The position numbers and the translations under genes are program-made. A stretch of DNA of 64,000 bases from the NCBI GenBank assembly GCA_023436775.1, contig JAEZHW010000007.1, forward strand, positions 1 through 64,000, in the 5' to 3' direction. Position 1 is the first letter of the stretch; every line of letters begins with the position of its first letter. The stretch comes from Actinomycetes bacterium. Lineage in GTDB: Bacteria; Actinomycetota; Actinomycetes; Actinomycetales; Microbacteriaceae. This document shows positions 33,840 to 43,220 of this stretch, piece after piece. Below the pieces are notes generated by a model. That model had not been told where the DNA came from, searched no databases, and saw nothing but the letters and a program-made list of their open reading frames with translations.

Positions 33840-34388
33840 ATGAACAGCGAGCGAGCGCAGTCGGCCCCGGCCGGGCAGGAGTTCGTGGTCGCCAAGTTCC
33901 GGTCGCACGGCCGCCGCTTGGTCTGGCCGGCGCTCCTGTTCATCGCCTTGGCCGCGGGTGTGCCCCTGGCGGCGGGCACCTTTGACGAGAACTGGGAGAT
34001 TCTGCTCCTGCTCTCCGGCTCCATCGCCCTGATGATGCTCGGCTGCGCGCTGCCCTACATCGCCTGGCTTGGCGAACGCACCATCATCACCACTCGTCGG
34101 CTGGTGATTCGGCGCGGGCTGGTGACTCGCCTGCACCAGGAACTGCTGCACAGTCGCGGCTACGACGTCACGGTGCAGCAGGGGCTGTTCCAACGTCCCT
34201 TCGGCTCCGGGGATGTGCGCATCAACGCTGGCATCGACCAGCCGGTGGTGCTGCGCGATGTGCCGAACGCGCTGCTGGTGGCTGAGGTGTTGCAGGATCT
34301 GATGGAATCCAACGCCAACCCGATCGCGAGCCGCCGTCAGTTCTTTGAGGCTCGCACCACGCAGCCGACCACGATCCTGCCCCAGTAA
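33840..34388 (+). CDS. PH-domain (bPH2/DUF304) membrane protein
   Basis: This 182-residue protein has two hydrophobic segments (about residues 27-50 and 55-78) followed by a bacterial pleckstrin-homology domain of the bPH2 type, with GERTIITTRRLVIRRGLVTR as its hallmark strand. Such proteins are widespread in Actinobacteria and of uncertain function. The ATG lies 7 bases after the birA stop, with GAGGAC upstream, so the two are probably co-transcribed. The same neighbour is common beside birA in this phylum. Confidence 0.85.
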   Translation: MNSERAQSAPAGQEFVVAKFRSHGRRLVWPALLFIALAAGVPLAAGTFDENWEILLLLSGSIALMMLGCALPYIAWLGERTIITTRRLVIRRGLVTRLHQELLHSRGYDVTVQQGLFQRPFGSGDVRINAGIDQPVVLRDVPNALLVAEVLQDLMESNANPIASRRQFFEARTTQPTTILPQ

Positions 34389-34484
34389 CCCGCTCTCAGC
34401 CCTAGAGCAATAGGATTGTCGGGGCGTGCCGCACGGTGCCAAGACGGTCTGTGCGGGCGCTGCACATTGGATTCAAGGAGCGAG

Positions 34485-35804
34485 ATGCGCATCTCTGTGA
34501 TTGGCTGCGGGTACCTGGGCGCTGTCCACGCTGCAGCTATGGCTGAACTCGGTCACGACGTCGTCGGTATTGACGTTGATGAGCGCAAGATCGCTCAGCT
34601 GGCCAAGGGTGCAGTGCCCTTCTTCGAACCCGGCCTGCCCGAGATCTTGACCGCGGGGGTGCAGAGCGGTCGCCTGCGCTTCAGCACCGACTTCGCGGAT
34701 GCCGCGGACGCCCAGGTGCACTTCATCGGTGTGGGTACGCCGCAGCGTGCGGACGGCAAGGGTGCCGATTTGCGCTTCGTCGACGCCGCTATCGAGGCGC
34801 TCATCCCACACCTGGCCGAGGGGGCGCTCGTGGTCGGCAAGTCCACGGTGCCGGTGGGTACGGCCGCCCGACTCAAGGACGAGCTCGCCGAGCAGGCCCC
34901 GCAGGCCTCGCTCGCGTGGAACCCGGAGTTCCTGCGCGAAGGCTTCGCGGTCAAGGACACGCTGCACCCGGACCGCCTGGTCTACGGCGTTGCCTCAGGC
35001 CAGGCCGATGATGCCGCAGTGGCGATCCTCGACGAGGTCTACGCCGCGCTGCTGGCCGAGAACATCACCCGCTTTGTGACCGACTTCGCTACTGCGGAAC
35101 TGGTCAAGGTGAGTGCGAATGCCTTCCTGGCCACCAAGATCTCCTTCATCAACGCTATGGCCGAGATCGCTGAGGCGACCGGCGCGGACGTGACCCAGTT
35201 GGCCGACGCGATCGGTATGGATGAGCGCATCGGCCGAAAGTTCCTTGGCGCTGGCCTCGGCTTCGGCGGTGGCTGCCTGCCCAAGGACATTCGCGCCTTC
35301 CAGGCCCGCGCCGAAGAGCTCGGCGTTGGCCACTCGCTGCGCTTCCTGTCCGAGGTGGATGCGATCAACCTGCGTGCCCGTGAGCGCGTTATCGCACACA
35401 CGGAGGCGCTGCTGGACGGTGTTGCCGGCAAGCGCCTCGCGGTGCTGGGCCTGGCGTTTAAGCCAGACTCGGACGATGTGCGCGATTCGCCAGCGTTGGA
35501 CGTGGCCGCACGCCTGCATGCGGCCGGCGCGGTCGTCGTGGCCTTCGACCCAGAGGCTCGCCAGACCTCGGCCCGGGTGCAGCCGGACCTGCAGTACGCG
35601 GACTCGCTCGAGGCTGCGCTCGAGGGTGCGGACGCGGTGCTGGTGCTCACCGAGTGGAAGCAGTTCCGCAACCTTGACCCGAAGGCGGTGGCCGAGCTGA
35701 TGCCGGGCCGCGTGGTGATTGATGGCCGCAACTGCCTCGACCGTGATGCCTGGCAGGTCGCCGGGTTCACTTACCGGGCCCTCGGCCGTGGGGACCGCGC
35801 GTGA
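34485..35804 (+). CDS. ugd: UDP-glucose 6-dehydrogenase
   Basis: This 439-residue enzyme oxidises UDP-glucose twice to UDP-glucuronate. It has the NAD motif ISVIGCGYLGAVHAAAMAELGHD, GVGTPQRADG, STVPVGTA, NPEFLREGFAV and the catalytic cysteine in GFGGGCLPKDIRAF (around 260). The C-terminal domain has LAFKPDSDDVRDSPAL. The start has AAGGAG upstream; a longer frame from 34416 is unsupported. It overlaps purK as GTGA. UDP-glucuronate is a likely precursor for an acidic wall polymer made by the locus downstream. Confidence 0.94.
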   Translation: MRISVIGCGYLGAVHAAAMAELGHDVVGIDVDERKIAQLAKGAVPFFEPGLPEILTAGVQSGRLRFSTDFADAADAQVHFIGVGTPQRADGKGADLRFVDAAIEALIPHLAEGALVVGKSTVPVGTAARLKDELAEQAPQASLAWNPEFLREGFAVKDTLHPDRLVYGVASGQADDAAVAILDEVYAALLAENITRFVTDFATAELVKVSANAFLATKISFINAMAEIAEATGADVTQLADAIGMDERIGRKFLGAGLGFGGGCLPKDIRAFQARAEELGVGHSLRFLSEVDAINLRARERVIAHTEALLDGVAGKRLAVLGLAFKPDSDDVRDSPALDVAARLHAAGAVVVAFDPEARQTSARVQPDLQYADSLEAALEGADAVLVLTEWKQFRNLDPKAVAELMPGRVVIDGRNCLDRDAWQVAGFTYRALGRGDRA

Positions 35805-36940
35805 CGCTGCGTGTCGGCGTGATCGGCGGCGGGCAGTTGGCCCGCATGATGATCGGTCCGGCCGTGGAACTCGGGGTGGAACTGCGGGTGCTCGCCGAGG
35901 CGGAAGACTCGTCCGCGGCGCTGGCCGCCACCATGGTCGGTGACTCCACGAGCGCGGCCACCGTGCTGGCCTTTGCGAAGGACGTCGACGTGATCACCTT
36001 CGATCACGAACATGTGCCGCAGCCAGTGCTGGAAGCACTGCTCGAGGCCGGTGTCGTGGTCCGTCCCGCTCCCGCGGCGCTCCTGCACGCGCAGGACAAG
36101 ATCGTGATGCGCCAACGACTGAGTGCCCTGGGCGTGCCGGTGCCGGCCTGGGCCGCGGTGAGCACGGCGGACGAACTCGCCGTCTTCCTCGAGGCCAACG
36201 GTGGCCGTGGCGTGGTGAAGACCCCGCGCGGTGGCTATGACGGCAAGGGTGTGCGCGTGGTGAGCGACCCGAGCGAGGTGGCCGACTGGTTCGAGGCCGC
36301 TGCCGGCTCGGCGCTGCTGGTCGAGGCGTTCGTGCCGTACCAGCGCGAACTCGCCCAGCTGATCGCCCGTCGCCCCTCCGGTGAGGCGGCGCTCTGGCCG
36401 GTGGTCGAGACCGAGCAGCGCGGCGGTGTCTGCGCCATCGTTACCGCCCCAGCACCAGACTCGGACGGCGCGGTGGCAGCCCAGGCGGCCGACATTGCCC
36501 GCACTATTGCCGAGGGCCTGGAAGTGACCGGCGTCCTCGCGGTCGAGATGTTCCAGACCACCGATGGCAGCCTGCTGGTCAACGAACTCGCCATGCGCCC
36601 GCACAACTCCGGGCACTGGAGCATGGACGGGGCCATCACCGGCCAGTTCGAGCAGCACCTGCGCGCCGTCCTCGATCTGCCCCTCGGTGATCCGTCGCCG
36701 CGCGAGCCGTGGTCGGTGATGGTGAACGTGCTCGGCGGCCCGAGTGAGGGCGACTACACCGACCGCTACCCGGAACTGCTCGCCGCCTATCCGGACGTGA
36801 AGGTGCACGGCTACGGTAAGTCGCTGCGTCCGGGCCGCAAGGTCGGTCACGTGACCGCGGTTGGCAGCGACCTCGCGCTGGTCGCAGACCGCGCTCGCGG
36901 CGCGGCCCGCATCCTGAATTCTGCGGCGCTGGAAGGCTGA
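35801..36940 (+). CDS. purK: 5-(carboxyamino)imidazole ribonucleotide synthase
   Basis: This 379-residue ATP-grasp enzyme makes N5-CAIR from AIR, bicarbonate and ATP in purine synthesis. It has RVGVIGGGQLARMMIGPA, FDHEHVPQPVLE, VVKTPRGGYDGKGVRVV, EAFVPYQRELAQLIAR and NELAMRPHNSGHWSMDG. The GTG start lies within the ugd stop (GTGA). It works with PurE, 76 bases downstream behind its own promoter. Confidence 0.95.
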   Translation: MTLRVGVIGGGQLARMMIGPAVELGVELRVLAEAEDSSAALAATMVGDSTSAATVLAFAKDVDVITFDHEHVPQPVLEALLEAGVVVRPAPAALLHAQDKIVMRQRLSALGVPVPAWAAVSTADELAVFLEANGGRGVVKTPRGGYDGKGVRVVSDPSEVADWFEAAAGSALLVEAFVPYQRELAQLIARRPSGEAALWPVVETEQRGGVCAIVTAPAPDSDGAVAAQAADIARTIAEGLEVTGVLAVEMFQTTDGSLLVNELAMRPHNSGHWSMDGAITGQFEQHLRAVLDLPLGDPSPREPWSVMVNVLGGPSEGDYTDRYPELLAAYPDVKVHGYGKSLRPGRKVGHVTAVGSDLALVADRARGAARILNSAALEG

Positions 36941-37003
36941 GTATCCGCCTCGCCGAGCAGCAACACCCCGCGCTGGCAGCGGCTCGCAGCCGCAGCCTCG
37001 CCG

Positions 37004-37009
37004 TAGCAT
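37004..37009 (+). promoter_or_regulatory. purE -10 element, leaderless start
   Basis: TAGCAT is followed after 7 bases by the purE ATG, with no ribosome site. Confidence 0.5.
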
Positions 37010-37016
37010 TGACGGC

Positions 37017-37520
37017 ATGAGCGCAGAGGTGAAGCCCCTGGTGGGCGTGGTCATGGGGTCTGACTCCGACTGGACCGTGATGGAGGCTGCCGCCGCGGCG
37101 CTCGACGAGTTCGGCATTCCGTACGAGGTCGAGGTGCTCTCGGCCCACCGCACGCCGGAACGCATGATCGCGTGGGGTAAGGCGGCTGCTGGCCGCGGCC
37201 TGCGTGCGATCATTGCCGGTGCGGGCGGCGCTGCGCACCTGCCCGGCATGCTCGCCTCGGTCACCACGCTTCCGGTGATCGGCGTGCCCGTGCCGCTGAA
37301 GTACCTGGATGGTATGGACTCGCTGCTGTCGATCGTGCAGATGCCGGCCGGGATTCCGGTGGCGACCGTATCGATCGGTGGGGGACGCAACGCGGGACTG
37401 CTCGCGGCGCGCATCATTGGTGCTGGTGACCCGGCGCTGCAGCAGCAGCTCGCCGACTTCGCCAGCGCGCTCGCGGATGCGGTCGCCGAGAAGAACGCGA
37501 AGCTCAAAGCCTCCCTGTAA
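37017..37520 (+). CDS. purE: N5-carboxyaminoimidazole ribonucleotide mutase
   Basis: This 167-residue class I PurE converts N5-CAIR to CAIR. It has VGVVMGSDSDWTVMEAAAAA, EVLSAHRTPERMI, IIAGAGGAAHLPGMLAS and GVPVPLKYLDGMDSLLSIVQMP, all diagnostic. It stands behind purK and 11 bases before the LCP gene, an arrangement seen in other Actinobacteria. Confidence 0.96.
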   Translation: MSAEVKPLVGVVMGSDSDWTVMEAAAAALDEFGIPYEVEVLSAHRTPERMIAWGKAAAGRGLRAIIAGAGGAAHLPGMLASVTTLPVIGVPVPLKYLDGMDSLLSIVQMPAGIPVATVSIGGGRNAGLLAARIIGAGDPALQQQLADFASALADAVAEKNAKLKASL

Positions 37521-37531
37521 CGAGGACCCTG

Positions 37532-38989
37532 GTGTCAACGAATCTTCGTCAACCGATTCGGTACCCCAACGTTCACGATCCGTCCGAAATGACGCGACGC
37601 GGCTGGTGGCTGCTGGCCCTCAGCGTGGTGTTGCCCGGCTCGGCGCAGCTCGTGGCCGGGAACCGAGTGCTCGCCCGCATTGGACTGACCGCAGCGGCAG
37701 TGTTCTATGCCGTGGTGATTGGTGCGGTGCTGCTGCTCACCACCCAGCGCGGCTTCGTGCTGTCGATGGTGTCGAACCCGACGGTGCTGCTGGTGGGTCA
37801 ATGGCTCTGCTACGCCCTGGCGCTGGTGTGGTTGGTCATCCAGATCGATACCTTCCGCCTGCTGCAGCTGGTACGCATTCCGAGCCCGACCAAGGCCTGG
37901 ATCGGTGGCCTGATGGCGATCATGTTGATGCTCCCGACCGTGGGCATGGCGGTCGCCGGGAACTACGCAGGCAGTGGCCGGCAGGTGCTCGACGAGGTGT
38001 TCGACGGCACGGTCATCGAGGAACCGATCGATGGTCGCTACAACATTCTGTTGCTTGGCGGTGACGCGGGCGCCGGCCGCATGGGCCTGCGTCCTGACTC
38101 GATCTCGGTCGTCAGTGTCGACGCGGAAACCGGGCAGGTCGCCATTATCGGTATCCCGCGCAACCTCGAGATGGTGCCTTTCTCGAAGGGCTCGCCACTG
38201 TACACACCGTTCCCGAATGGCTATGACTGTGGCGACAACTGCCTGATCCACTACCTCTACCCTTACGCTGAGGAACACCCAGACCTGTACCCAGATGCGG
38301 CCGAGCGCGGCTCCACCCCGGGAGTGGAGGCGATGCGTGACGCGGTCGAGGGGGTACTCGGCATCACGGTGCAGTACGCGGTTGTGATCGATATGGCTGG
38401 CTTTGGTGACCTCATCGATGCGCTGGGCGGCATCGAGGTTGAGGTCAAGGAGCGCATCGATAAGGGCGGCTGGATCAAGGATGGCAAGGTCGTCGGCATC
38501 AAGGGCTGGTTCGAGCCTGGTGTGCAGCGCCTGAACGGGAAGGACGCGCTGTACTACGTGCGCTCACGCGCCACCACCAGTGACTTCTCGCGCATGCAGC
38601 GGCAGCGCCAGGTGCAGGAGGCACTGCTGCGCCAGTTTGATCCGGTCACTGTGCTCACCCGGTTCCAGGCGATCGCCGAGGCGGGCACCCGCACCGTCAT
38701 CACCGACATCCCGAGCAGCATGCTGGCCTACTTTGCCGAGTTGGCGATGAAGTCGCGCGATCTCGAGCTGCTCCGCCTTGAGCTCACGCCGCCGACGTAC
38801 TCCGTGGTCGATCGCGACTACACGAAGCGGCACGCAGATGTGGCGGAGCTGTTGGCACCTCGCGAACCGACGCCGATCAACCCGCCGGAGTCCGAGCCAG
38901 GAACCGGGCCCGGCACCGAGCCAGCCACGGACCCGGGCACGAAGCCTGCGCCAACCGGCCCCGTGATTGGCGGGCCGAAGCAAGGGTGA
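37532..38989 (+). CDS. LCP-family (LytR-CpsA-Psr) glycopolymer transferase
   Basis: This 485-residue protein should transfer a lipid-linked glycopolymer to peptidoglycan. About four N-terminal hydrophobic segments (residues 24-43, 50-75, 84-110 and 125-146) precede the LCP domain, instead of the single anchor usual in the family. The domain shows NILLLGGDAGAGRMGLRPDSISVVSV, IIGIPRNLEMVPF and the Arg-containing ALYYVRSRATTSDFSRMQRQRQV. The last 40 residues are Pro/Glu/Gly-rich. The GTG start has a GAGGA site upstream. It adjoins a polysaccharide ABC exporter, in line with wall-polymer attachment. Confidence 0.9.
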   Translation: MSTNLRQPIRYPNVHDPSEMTRRGWWLLALSVVLPGSAQLVAGNRVLARIGLTAAAVFYAVVIGAVLLLTTQRGFVLSMVSNPTVLLVGQWLCYALALVWLVIQIDTFRLLQLVRIPSPTKAWIGGLMAIMLMLPTVGMAVAGNYAGSGRQVLDEVFDGTVIEEPIDGRYNILLLGGDAGAGRMGLRPDSISVVSVDAETGQVAIIGIPRNLEMVPFSKGSPLYTPFPNGYDCGDNCLIHYLYPYAEEHPDLYPDAAERGSTPGVEAMRDAVEGVLGITVQYAVVIDMAGFGDLIDALGGIEVEVKERIDKGGWIKDGKVVGIKGWFEPGVQRLNGKDALYYVRSRATTSDFSRMQRQRQVQEALLRQFDPVTVLTRFQAIAEAGTRTVITDIPSSMLAYFAELAMKSRDLELLRLELTPPTYSVVDRDYTKRHADVAELLAPREPTPINPPESEPGTGPGTEPATDPGTKPAPTGPVIGGPKQG

Positions 38990-39107
38990 CCCGTCGAGCC
39001 CGGGCTGCTGGGCGCTCACCCGGACGGCTATACTGTCCCGGGGCACTCGGGGCGATCCGCGGCGCATTGCGCGCCGCGCGCAGCCGAGAGCCCGGACGAG
39101 GAGAGTG

Positions 39108-39968
39108 ATGGCCGATTCAGACCTGAGTGGCCTCGCCGAACGGCATGGGCTGCAGGCGATGGGTGTGCGGCCACCGTTCTGGCGCTATCTTGCCGACGCC
39201 TGGCGTCGCCGTGACTTCGCCCTCACCCTGGCGGCCTACCGCTTGCAGGCGGGTACCTCCAAGACCCGCCTCGGTATGGGCTGGATTGTGCTGCGTCCGC
39301 TGCTGAACGCGGTGATCTATGGCGTCATTTTCGGCTTCGTGATGCCCAAGAGTTCGCGGCCGGACAACTTCATCGCCTACCTGATCGTGGGTGTGTTCAT
39401 TTTTGAATTCTTCAGCCGCTCCTTCTCGGAGGGTGCCCGGTCGGTGATTCAGAACGTGAATCTGCTGAAGAACCTCAGCTTCCCGCGCATCCTGCTGCCG
39501 ATTTCGGCAGTGCTGCAGCAACTGCTCGAACTCGCGGTGATGGTTGTCGTGATGGTGGTGATCCTCATCGTCTTGGGTGAGCCGATCACCTTCGGCTGGC
39601 TGATGATTATCCCGGTGCTGCTGATGATGACGCTGTTCAACATCGGCGTGGCTCTGCTCGCGGCGCGACTGACCGTCCACTTCATGGACATCATGCAGAT
39701 CATCCCGCAGATCACCCGCATCCTGTTCTACTCCAGCGGCATCTTCTTCTCGCTGCCGCTGGTGTTCGCGGACATGCCGGAACTGCTCTTTGTCGCGCAG
39801 TTGAACCCGGTGCACGACTTTATTGCCCTGGTCCGTGGCTTCATGGTGTCGGGGATGCCGGTTGAGCCCCTGTACTGGTGGGTCACCTCGGGCTTCACGG
39901 CGCTGTTCCTATCTCTGGGTGTGGTGCTGTTCTGGCGAGCGGAGAATTTGTATGGCCGAGACCAGTAA
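39108..39968 (+). CDS. polysaccharide ABC exporter permease (Wzm/TagG-like)
   Basis: This 286-residue ABC-2 permease has about six membrane segments, with TSKTRLGMGWIVLRPLLNAVIY characteristic of O-antigen and teichoic acid exporters (Wzm/TagG). The C-terminal part includes RILFYSSGIFFSLPLVF and LNPVHDFIALVRGFMV. The ATG has GAGGAG upstream. It overlaps the ATPase gene by 17 bases. The inferred role is export of a lipid-linked glycan that the LCP protein then attaches. Confidence 0.91.
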   Translation: MADSDLSGLAERHGLQAMGVRPPFWRYLADAWRRRDFALTLAAYRLQAGTSKTRLGMGWIVLRPLLNAVIYGVIFGFVMPKSSRPDNFIAYLIVGVFIFEFFSRSFSEGARSVIQNVNLLKNLSFPRILLPISAVLQQLLELAVMVVVMVVILIVLGEPITFGWLMIIPVLLMMTLFNIGVALLAARLTVHFMDIMQIIPQITRILFYSSGIFFSLPLVFADMPELLFVAQLNPVHDFIALVRGFMVSGMPVEPLYWWVTSGFTALFLSLGVVLFWRAENLYGRDQ

Positions 39969-40710
39969 GCGTGGCGCGGCCGAAGCGCCGCCGACGGTCG
40001 TGGTCAACGACCTTAAGGTGACCTATCGCACCTACGCGTCCGGGCGTCAGGTGAGCAAGCGAATGAAGGTGGGCCGGGCCGGCCTGCGCGGCATTCGTGA
40101 GGTGAACGCGCTCAAGGGCGTGTCTTTCGTCGTCCGTGAAGGCGACAGTGTGGGCATCATCGGGCACAACGGTTCCGGCAAGTCCACGCTGCTGCGTACC
40201 ATTGCGGGCCTGTACCCGGCCACGGCTGGCACGGTGTATGCCTCATCGCGTCCCTCGCTGCTCGGCGTGAATGCTGCCCTGTTGCAGGACCTGTCTGGTG
40301 AGCGCAACGTGATTCTGGGTCTGCTGGCGCTGGGCTTCACGAAGGCCGAGGCCGAGGAGCGCTGCGCGGATGTCCTCGAGTTTGCAGGGATGACCGAGTT
40401 CAAGGACCTGCCGATGCGGACCTATTCCGCCGGCATGTCGGCGCGACTGCGGTTTTCGATCGCGGTGGCCCGCGAGGTGCAGATCCTGCTGATCGATGAG
40501 GCTCTCGCCGTCGGTGACAAGGCCTTCCTCGCTCGCAGTGAGGAGCGCATCCGTGCGCTGCGCAAGCGGGCCGGGAGCGTGTTCCTGGTGAGCCACTCGA
40601 TGCAGTCGATTCTGGACACCTGCAACCGGGTGATTTGGTTGCACCAGGGGCAAATTCGCATGGACGGTGACCCTAAGACTGTGGTCGACGCATACGAAGC
40701 GTCCCAGTAA
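39952..40710 (+). CDS. polysaccharide ABC exporter ATPase (Wzt/TagH-like)
   Basis: This 252-residue ATPase has Walker A GHNGSGKSTLLR (around residue 70), a modified signature TYSAGMSARLRFSIA and Walker B ILLIDEALAVGD, the pattern of Wzt/TagH proteins. It lacks the C-terminal carbohydrate-binding domain found in Wzt of O9a type, so chain-end recognition must be done otherwise or is not required. The start lies inside the permease gene. Confidence 0.92.
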   Translation: MAETSKRGAAEAPPTVVVNDLKVTYRTYASGRQVSKRMKVGRAGLRGIREVNALKGVSFVVREGDSVGIIGHNGSGKSTLLRTIAGLYPATAGTVYASSRPSLLGVNAALLQDLSGERNVILGLLALGFTKAEAEERCADVLEFAGMTEFKDLPMRTYSAGMSARLRFSIAVAREVQILLIDEALAVGDKAFLARSEERIRALRKRAGSVFLVSHSMQSILDTCNRVIWLHQGQIRMDGDPKTVVDAYEASQ

Positions 40711-40748
40711 GCGGGCCGAAACGTCCCGGCGCGCCGGTCGCGAACGTT

Positions 40749-40776
40749 TTGACTTCGAACGTCAGACGATTAGCCT
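40749..40776 (+). promoter_or_regulatory. promoter of the secreted-protein gene, leaderless GTG
   Basis: TTGACT at 40749-40754 and TAGCCT at 40771-40776, separated by 16 bases, form one of the best promoters in the window. The GTG start follows after 6 bases, so the mRNA should be leaderless and begin with GTG. Confidence 0.7.
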
Positions 40777-40782
40777 GGTGCC

Positions 40783-43200
40783 GTGTCTGCTCTGCGTGTT
40801 TCCCCCTACCGTCGGGCTCGAATCGCCGCAGTAACAGCACTCGCGGTGCTGCTGGGGTTGCTGTCGGGCTTGAGTATCCTTCCCGCGCCCGGCGGCGAGT
40901 CCGAAGCGCAGGCAGCACCCGCAGCCAGCGCGTATGACCACGGAAACATCATCAGTGACACCGTGTTCCGCGACTTCGGGACCATGTCGGTGTCCCAGAT
41001 TCAGGCCTTCTTTAAGTCGAAGGTGTCGTCCTGCTCCAGCGCACCGGCAGCTCGGAAGTGTTTGACCGAGTACCGGGGTGACACCCAGTCCAAGGGCGCC
41101 AGCGCCAACGGCTGTACCAAGGCGATGCCGAAGAAGAAGAACATCACGGCCGCGCAGATGGTCTATGACGTCGCAGTCGCCTGCCAGATCAATCCGCAGG
41201 TGCTGATCGTGCTGATGCAAAAAGAGCAGGGCCTGGTCACCACCAAGAACCCCACCGCCTGGCAGATCAATCAGGCCACCGGCTGGGGCTGCCCTGATAA
41301 CGGCAGTTGCCGCGAGAACAACGGCGGCCTGTTCCACTCGCTGTACGCTGCGGCATGGCAGTTCAACCAGTACTTCAAGGACACGAGTTTCTTTAGCTGG
41401 TACCCGGTAGGCAAGGCCAGCAGCATCAAGGAGCACCCCAAGTCGGGGACTTCCAACAACCCGAACAAGTGCACCACCAAGTCGGTGACTATCAAGAACA
41501 AGGCCACCGCAGCGCTGTACTACTACACGCCCTACTACCCGAACTCGGCGGCCCTGAAGAACATGTACAGCGAGGGCAACAATTGCTCCTCGTACGGCAA
41601 CCGCAATTTCTGGCGGTACTTCCATGACTGGTTCGGTTCCACGCAGGGCGGTACGTACCTGGCCAAGACTCAGGACGCCGCGACGGTGTACCTATTGGTG
41701 GACAGCGATCGGTACCGAATCTCGGGCACGGACATCGCCACGCAGACCGCACTGAAGAGTGTCTTTGGCAAGGTGGGCACCGTCTCGAGCACCTACATCA
41801 ACAGCTTCACCGACCGAGGCTTGATGCGCTCGCCCGTGATCTACGACCGGCAAGGCTGGCCATACCTGATCGACAATGGACTCCGGTCCCGCTTCAGTGG
41901 TGGCTGTGAGGAGGCCGAGGCCTACGGCTGGAGCTGTGCGGTCGTTCCGCAACTCACCGCGGAGCAGATCAGCCCGATTAAGACCACCAACGTGGTGAAC
42001 CCGTACTTCCAGCGTCCCGATGGTACGCGCTACTTGCTGCAGGACGGCAAGCGACGCCAGATTGTCGATCTGGACGCGGTGGCCGAGAGTGGCATCACGC
42101 TGCCGGAGTTGCTGGTGCAGCGCTCCGCGGTCTATGCCGAAACCATTCCGGCCGGTGCACCAATCTTGGCGAATGGCACGCTCGTGAAGCGTCCTGACTC
42201 GACCATCGAGTACGTCTACGCCGACGGCGCCTTCTATGGTGTCTCCAACGCCATGCGTCGCCAGTTGGATGCCCGGTTGTGGTTCGGCAACCCGACGGTG
42301 ACGCTCACCGACGCGGTGATCACCGAGGTCGGCAAGAAGACCATGCCGGGTATGTTCCGCGTCGCTGGCACGGACGATGCCTACCTGCTGGAGCGTTCGG
42401 GCGCGGTACGACTGAACCAGCCGGAGCAGTGGAACAGTGCGCTGCCGGAGTTGCCCGCCTCGTTGGTGGACCTGATCCCGAAGCGGGACGGTCAGCGTTC
42501 TGCGCCACGGTTCATCAAGGACACCAGTACTAGCCAGGTCTACCTCGTCTTTGATGGTGCCAAGCGCCCGGTGACGGCTGCGCAGCGGCAGCAGGCGGCC
42601 AAGGAATTGGGGATCGCCAACACGGTCTCCAAGTACGCCGACGCCGTGGTCTCGGCCATCCCGAAGGTGAACTTCTACCAGAACATCGGTCAAGTGTTGC
42701 AGTCGACCAACGATGGCTCATGGTGGCTCGTGACCGACTTCGCTATCAAGCGCCCCATCTCGAAGTCGGATGCGCAGACCTTGTTTGGGACGAAGGTGAC
42801 GGCCAAGAACGCTGGCAACGCCACGCTGAACGCCCATCGAACTGTGAACGAGGCCGTGCCGACCTGGGGTACCTGCTCCGGTTACCCGTGGGTGGCCTAC
42901 AACGGCAAGCGCTACAAGGTCGATCCGGCATACATGGATCGCTACGAGGCCGTGATCAGCTTCGAGGCGTTCGATGCCGCCCTGTGCAAGAAGTTGCCGT
43001 TGAACTCTGCTGACTACCGCATGCGCGGCATCGTGCAGATCAATGGGGTGCAGTACGAGCTAGTCGAGGGCGTGCTCGTGCCGTTGACGCCCGAGGAATA
43101 CCAGCAGCGTCGCCTCGAACTCGGCAACGCTCGCAACATTCCGGGCTCACTGGCAGCGATCCTGCCGGTGGTCGAGGAAGCGCCGGTAGCGGCCGAGTAG
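40783..43200 (+). CDS. large secreted protein with lysozyme-like N-terminal region and C-terminal repeats
   Basis: This 805-residue exported protein has a signal peptide of about 45 residues, cleaved near AQA or ASA. Residues about 50-290 form a domain common in Actinobacteria, often labelled hemagglutinin-like: NIISDTVFRDFGTMSVSQIQ, paired Cys residues, NPQVLIVLMQKEQGLVT with a candidate acidic residue, NKATAALYYYTPY and YGNRNFWRYFHDWFGST. From about 300 onward come at least five loosely repeated units with a bulky-hydrophobic, Gly/Asp, Lys-Arg pattern (YLLVDSDRYRI, YLIDNGLRSRF, YLLQDGKRRQI, YLLERSGAVRL, YLVFDGAKRPV), perhaps sugar- or wall-binding. Function is unknown; enzymatic cleavage of wall polymers is only a possibility. 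Confidence 0.8.
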   Translation: MSALRVSPYRRARIAAVTALAVLLGLLSGLSILPAPGGESEAQAAPAASAYDHGNIISDTVFRDFGTMSVSQIQAFFKSKVSSCSSAPAARKCLTEYRGDTQSKGASANGCTKAMPKKKNITAAQMVYDVAVACQINPQVLIVLMQKEQGLVTTKNPTAWQINQATGWGCPDNGSCRENNGGLFHSLYAAAWQFNQYFKDTSFFSWYPVGKASSIKEHPKSGTSNNPNKCTTKSVTIKNKATAALYYYTPYYPNSAALKNMYSEGNNCSSYGNRNFWRYFHDWFGSTQGGTYLAKTQDAATVYLLVDSDRYRISGTDIATQTALKSVFGKVGTVSSTYINSFTDRGLMRSPVIYDRQGWPYLIDNGLRSRFSGGCEEAEAYGWSCAVVPQLTAEQISPIKTTNVVNPYFQRPDGTRYLLQDGKRRQIVDLDAVAESGITLPELLVQRSAVYAETIPAGAPILANGTLVKRPDSTIEYVYADGAFYGVSNAMRRQLDARLWFGNPTVTLTDAVITEVGKKTMPGMFRVAGTDDAYLLERSGAVRLNQPEQWNSALPELPASLVDLIPKRDGQRSAPRFIKDTSTSQVYLVFDGAKRPVTAAQRQQAAKELGIANTVSKYADAVVSAIPKVNFYQNIGQVLQSTNDGSWWLVTDFAIKRPISKSDAQTLFGTKVTAKNAGNATLNAHRTVNEAVPTWGTCSGYPWVAYNGKRYKVDPAYMDRYEAVISFEAFDAALCKKLPLNSADYRMRGIVQINGVQYELVEGVLVPLTPEEYQQRRLELGNARNIPGSLAAILPVVEEAPVAAE

Positions 43201-43220
43201 TTCGGCGCCAGACCCAACCG

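Noticed and set aside
35771..37507. A 578-codon minus-strand frame over purK and purE
   Set aside because: Both purine genes are unambiguous on the other strand, and the translation is low complexity.
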